From contig NC_089990.1 of NCBI RefSeq assembly GCF_036417845.1, positions 4,538,001-4,602,000 on the forward strand: a stretch of 64,000 nt of DNA. Direction: 5' to 3'. Source of the stretch: Apteryx mantelli (taxonomy: Eukaryota > Chordata > Aves > Apterygiformes > Apterygidae). Positions 63,101 through 64,000 of this stretch are shown one piece after another (position 1 is the stretch's first letter; each line of letters starts with the position of its first letter). The notes beneath the pieces are model-generated. The model did no database searches. It saw only the letters and a list, made by a program, of their open reading frames with translations, and was not told the origin of the DNA. A program made the translations under genes and the position numbers.

Positions 63101-63782
63101 TTGGGCATAAGACAGGTTAAAGAATAAATTAATTGTAACATACAAGTTATCTAACCTAATATTGTAATACCTGTGTTTTTGTTCTTGCTGCAGTAACTGA
63201 GCTGCTATTTTTCTCAGATCAGTCACTTCTTTAATTTCATCATCTTCTTCAGCCAGCAGCTGTTCTTTCTGAAGTCTAAAAAATTAAACATTACCTCAGT
63301 TTTAAAGTTTATAGTTTTCTTTAGATTATGGAAATCAAAGTATATTCTTTAGTCAAGCAAGACAGAAACAGGTACGTCACTGGACAATAACTAAAAAGTC
63401 CTTCCTATAAGCTTGTTTTCTGTCCAAGTAGGAATACTTCGCATGTCTATAGATTTCTTTCCTCCATATGCAACGAGTTTAACGCCCCCCTCCCCGCCCC
63501 CCCAAGCCTTCCCCCAAAAGATCTAGATTTACCTTTTTTCATCTCCCCACTCCTCGTTCCGTTCTGTCTTCTGGGTTTTCTCAGGATGTTTCCCCCGCTC
63601 CTTACATATGGTGAAAAATAAACTTAGAATTCAAATTAAAAAAAAGAACCACTGAACAGTTTTTCTTATATCAAGTTACAGTACCTTCATATACGACAGC
63701 AATGGTCCAATCTGTATATCTCCTTGCTCAGGAACAGCTCCCTCTTCTGCATTCGGATCAATATAATCATACACCTCCTGGT
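45063..63782 (-). CDS. LRCH2: LRCH2, 3' portion: leucine-rich repeats and calponin homology domain-containing protein 2 (partial)
   Basis: LRCH proteins pair N-terminal leucine-rich repeats with a C-terminal calponin-homology (CH) domain; relatives act at the actin cortex and with DOCK/Cdc42 signalling, while LRCH2 itself is little studied. Thirteen minus-strand exons are seen: 63685-63782, 63533-63600, 63171-63275, 57502-57570, 54907-54955, 53667-53783, 51601-51645, 51085-51135, 50101-50158, 48067-48179, 46752-46889, 46373-46450, 45063-45182. All phases agree, giving 368 residues plus stop, about half of human LRCH2 (~765). The order is an acidic linker (DLRKIAAQLLQQEQK), a Ser-rich segment, a charged helix (MRRKMEHLREEREQIRQLRN), then the CH domain. 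The paralogues LRCH1/3/4 fit less well than recalled human LRCH2, and synteny with IL13RA2 supports LRCH2. The repeats and start lie beyond the window. Confidence 0.95.
46121..46279 (-). mobile_element. MIR-like ancient SINE relic in the last LRCH2 intron
   Basis: On the plus strand: GAAGTGTCTTGTTCAAG, CCACCAGCTAGAAATGGGAC, ACTTGACTTCT, AATCACTAGGCTCCCT. These follow in order the reverse complement of the MIR core (pattern AGTGACTTGCCCAAGGTCAC, ACAGCTAGTAAGTGGCAGAG, ACCACTAGGC..CTGCCT). MIR elements predate amniote divergence and survive in birds at low number. Confidence 0.65.
46373..46450 (-). CDS. LRCH2: LRCH2 coding exon (CH domain, middle part)
   Basis: 78 nt: PKLSMAKCRRNVENFLDACK then KLGVPQ, essentially the human sequence. 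The acceptor is GTCTTTACAG, the donor CAG/GTATAC. Confidence 0.97.
46752..46889 (-). CDS. LRCH2: LRCH2 coding exon (CH domain, first part)
   Basis: 138 nt: LESRLKVILPDDIGAALMDG, VILCHLANHIRPRSVASIHV, PSPAV. This is the diagnostic LRCH calponin-homology sequence. The acceptor is TTCTTTAACAG, the donor GTG/GTAAGT. Confidence 0.97.
46890..48066 (-). other. LRCH2 intron before the CH-domain exon
   Basis: About 1.2 kb; a 129-codon plus-strand frame (47322-47711) overlaps and shows no domain. Nothing else recognised. Confidence 0.5.
48067..48179 (-). CDS. LRCH2: LRCH2 coding exon (charged helix before the CH domain)
   Basis: 113 nt: FSRASRQDYGAMDPGFTMRR then KMEHLREEREQIRQLRN, almost identical to human. 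The Arg/Glu-rich part is predicted helical. The acceptor is GTTCAACAG, the donor AAT/GTATGT. Confidence 0.95.
48180..50100 (-). other. LRCH2 intron with an A18-G-tract simple repeat
   Basis: About 1.9 kb, A/T-rich; contains the A-run/G-run junction at 49084-49117. No exon or complete element recognised. Confidence 0.5.
49084..49117. repeat. A18 run joined to G8-T-G7
   Basis: A pure A tract passes directly into a G tract. It may be the degenerate tail of a retrotransposed insertion or simple slippage; no insertion body or target duplication was identified. Confidence 0.85.
50101..50158 (-). CDS. LRCH2: LRCH2 coding exon (HGPFGLKPRS)
   Basis: 58 nt: DYERTDSNTHGPFGLKPRS, against human EYDRTDGFSHSPFGLKPRS. 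The acceptor is CTTTTCACAG, the donor TCAG/GTAAGC. Confidence 0.92.
50159..51084 (-). other. LRCH2 intron, A/T-rich
   Basis: No recognisable exon, repeat or RNA gene. Confidence 0.5.
51085..51135 (-). CDS. LRCH2: LRCH2 coding exon, 51 nt (QDSDNTNVSPQSPVSSE)
   Basis: Phase 0-0, 17 residues, against human QDSDNANMSPQSPVSSE. The acceptor is TTTCTTTTTAG, the donor GAG/GTACAA. Ser-Pro pairs are candidate phosphorylation sites. Confidence 0.92.
51601..51645 (-). CDS. LRCH2: LRCH2 coding exon, 45 nt (YKSSRKSSSGNENDE)
   Basis: Phase 0-0, 15 residues, nearly identical to human YKSMRKSSSGNENDE. The acceptor is TGTTTTGCAG, the donor GAG/GTGAGA. A possible in-frame cassette exon. Confidence 0.92.
51646..53666 (-). 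other. LRCH2 intron, A/T-rich
   Basis: About 2 kb with a T15 run at ~51759-51773. A sequence TTGAAGTCAGTAGAACTCATG near 52776 weakly resembles the old repeat at 41.05 kb. Nothing else recognised. Confidence 0.5.
53667..53783 (-). CDS. LRCH2: LRCH2 coding exon (NEERRRSKQIRKDYFK)
   Basis: 117 nt, phase 0-0: PLENQKDPMDEQLWPETQPV then IWQNEERRRSKQIRKDYFK, nearly the same as human. The acceptor is AACTTACAG, the donor AAG/GTAATA. Confidence 0.95.
53784..54906 (-). other. LRCH2 intron, A/T-rich
   Basis: About 1.1 kb with several short A or T runs. No exon or element recognised. Confidence 0.5.
54907..54955 (-). CDS. LRCH2: LRCH2 coding exon (TDEGNSPLSPYSWQ)
   Basis: 49 nt: ISTDEGNSPLSPYSWQ, against human VSADEVNSPLSPLTWQ. 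The acceptor is TAATTTTTAG, the donor CAG/GTAAAT. Confidence 0.9.
54956..57501 (-). other. LRCH2 intron with a more GC-rich insert
   Basis: About 2.5 kb. The stretch ~56.2-57.3 kb is less A/T-rich than its surroundings, holds a 170-codon minus-strand frame (56024-56536) with no recognised domain, and the inverted-repeat element at 57090-57265. It may be an old unrecognised insertion. Confidence 0.45.
57090..57265. mobile_element. Possible MITE-like relic bounded by 13-bp inverted repeats
   Basis: TTCAGATGCCTAA at 57090-57102 is the exact reverse complement of TTAGGCATCTGAA at 57253-57265; the unit is 176 bp. The right arm also forms a local hairpin (ATGCCTA-TGTT-TAGGCAT, 57243-57260). No target duplication was seen, so the arms may be internal to a larger old element. 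Confidence 0.45.
57502..57570 (-). CDS. LRCH2: LRCH2 coding exon (LLNHSASV segment)
   Basis: 69 nt: LLNHSASVSTRNRPKQ then PTESEK, against human ILNHSTSVMRNKPKQTVECEK. The acceptor is TTCATTCCAG, the donor ATG/GTATTA, with a split codon giving Cys. Confidence 0.9.
57571..63170 (-). other. Longest LRCH2 intron in the window, A/T-rich
   Basis: About 5.6 kb. Contains a copy of the old repeat core at 57737-57770, a short AC microsatellite at ~57872-57882, and a G11 run at 62881-62891. A 132-codon frame at 60381-60779 and an exon-like stretch at ~61.15-61.26 kb were not accepted as coding. Confidence 0.5.
57737..57770. repeat. Copy of the ancient repeat with CACTGAAGTCAA core
   Basis: CCCAATCCTGCTTCCACTGA followed by AGTCAACAATGC matches the arm of the repeat at 41057 and the familiar reptile/bird pattern ATCCTGCTCCCATTGAAGTC. 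Confidence 0.5.
63171..63275 (-). CDS. LRCH2: LRCH2 coding exon (conserved DLRKIAAQLLQQEQK helix)
   Basis: 105 nt: LQKEQLLAEEDDEIKEVTDL followed by RKIAAQLLQQEQKH, almost identical to human LRCH2. The acceptor is ATTTTTTAG, the donor CACAG/GTATTA with a split Arg codon. Confidence 0.95.
63484..63515 (-). other. G-quadruplex-type motif in an LRCH2 intron
   Basis: On the sense (minus) strand: G5, 7-nt loop, G7, 1-nt loop, G4, 1-nt loop, G6. It begins at intron position +18 after the donor of the exon at 63533-63600. It fits the classic four-tract pattern. Confidence 0.7.
63533..63600 (-). CDS. LRCH2: LRCH2 coding exon (Lys/Glu-rich linker)
   Basis: 68 nt: ERGKHPEKTQKTERNEEWGD and EK, against human GKEKCSEKSRKNEELGDEK. 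The acceptor is a less-favoured AAG (ACCATATGTAAG). A CAG 30 nt further in (exon start 63570) would also keep the frame. The donor is AAAAG/GTAAAT, followed by a run of G tracts. Confidence 0.85.
63685..63782 (-). CDS. LRCH2: LRCH2 coding exon (acidic linker), first in window
   Basis: 98 nt, starting with two bases of a split Asp codon: DQEVYDYIDPNAEEGAVPEQ then GDIQIG and LLSYMK, aligned with human DQEVYDFVDPNTEDVAVPEQ. The acceptor is CCTCACTAG, the donor AAG/GTACTG. The preceding exon is not within the window. Confidence 0.9.
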
Positions 63783-64000
63783 CTAGTGAGGATTGATGAA
63801 GAGTGGAAAAGATAACATTAAGCAGTTCTCTGAACCAAGTGTTATTCCTGAGAGAGAGAGGTACTTATGAAAAATGTCAAATAAAGATTATACAGTGAAA
63901 TCCTGTCTTCCCTAAATAGAAAGGATCTTTTTCTTTCTTTCTGGTCTTGTGTATTTATGATTTTATTACGTTGTTTACCGAGATGATAAAAATACAGTTC

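Noticed and set aside
63783-64000. Another LRCH2 exon at the right edge
   Set aside because: The only donor-like site (TCTCG/GTAAAC on the minus strand) does not supply the codon phase needed by the exon at 63685-63782.

Overview
The window looks like vertebrate nuclear DNA, most likely from a bird (another archosaur is possible). It carries the adjacent, co-oriented pair IL13RA2 - LRCH2, which are also neighbours at human Xq23. Genes are multi-exon with GT-AG introns. The only clearly recognisable retrotransposon family is CR1, plus a few very old repeats (a MIR-like SINE and short palindromic relics), and overall transposon load is low. There are no prokaryotic operons, CRISPR arrays, tRNAs, rRNAs or intact mobile elements.

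Layout. About 1-5.9 kb is GC-rich DNA downstream of IL13RA2, with a ~30-bp minisatellite at ~1.96-2.36 kb. From 6.68 to 18.01 kb on the minus strand lies what appears to be a complete IL13RA2 gene (decoy receptor alpha-2 for interleukin-13). I rebuilt nine coding exons whose splice phases all agree and which give 374 residues (human protein: 380). From 18.0 to 45.1 kb no protein gene is recognised: a CpG-rich block at ~22.9-24.8 kb, a base-composition change near 28.5 kb, and a CR1 cluster at 31.05-32.35 kb. From 45.06 kb to the right edge, minus strand, is the 3' half of LRCH2 (leucine-rich repeats and calponin homology domain 2): thirteen phase-compatible coding exons giving the last 368 residues, including the whole C-terminal calponin-homology domain. 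Its leucine-rich-repeat exons must lie beyond the right edge.

The two genes are not expected to act in one pathway: IL13RA2 is a cell-surface cytokine receptor and LRCH2 an intracellular cytoskeleton-linked scaffold. Their adjacency is conserved synteny.

I found no convincing undescribed biological system. The more interesting observations are a divergent short IL13RA2 tail, a minimal upstream ORF in its leader, a G-quadruplex-type motif just inside an LRCH2 intron, a possible MITE-like relic with 13-bp inverted repeats, and an unassigned CpG-rich block. Exon boundaries were set by eye from splice signals and remembered human proteins; no alignment was run.
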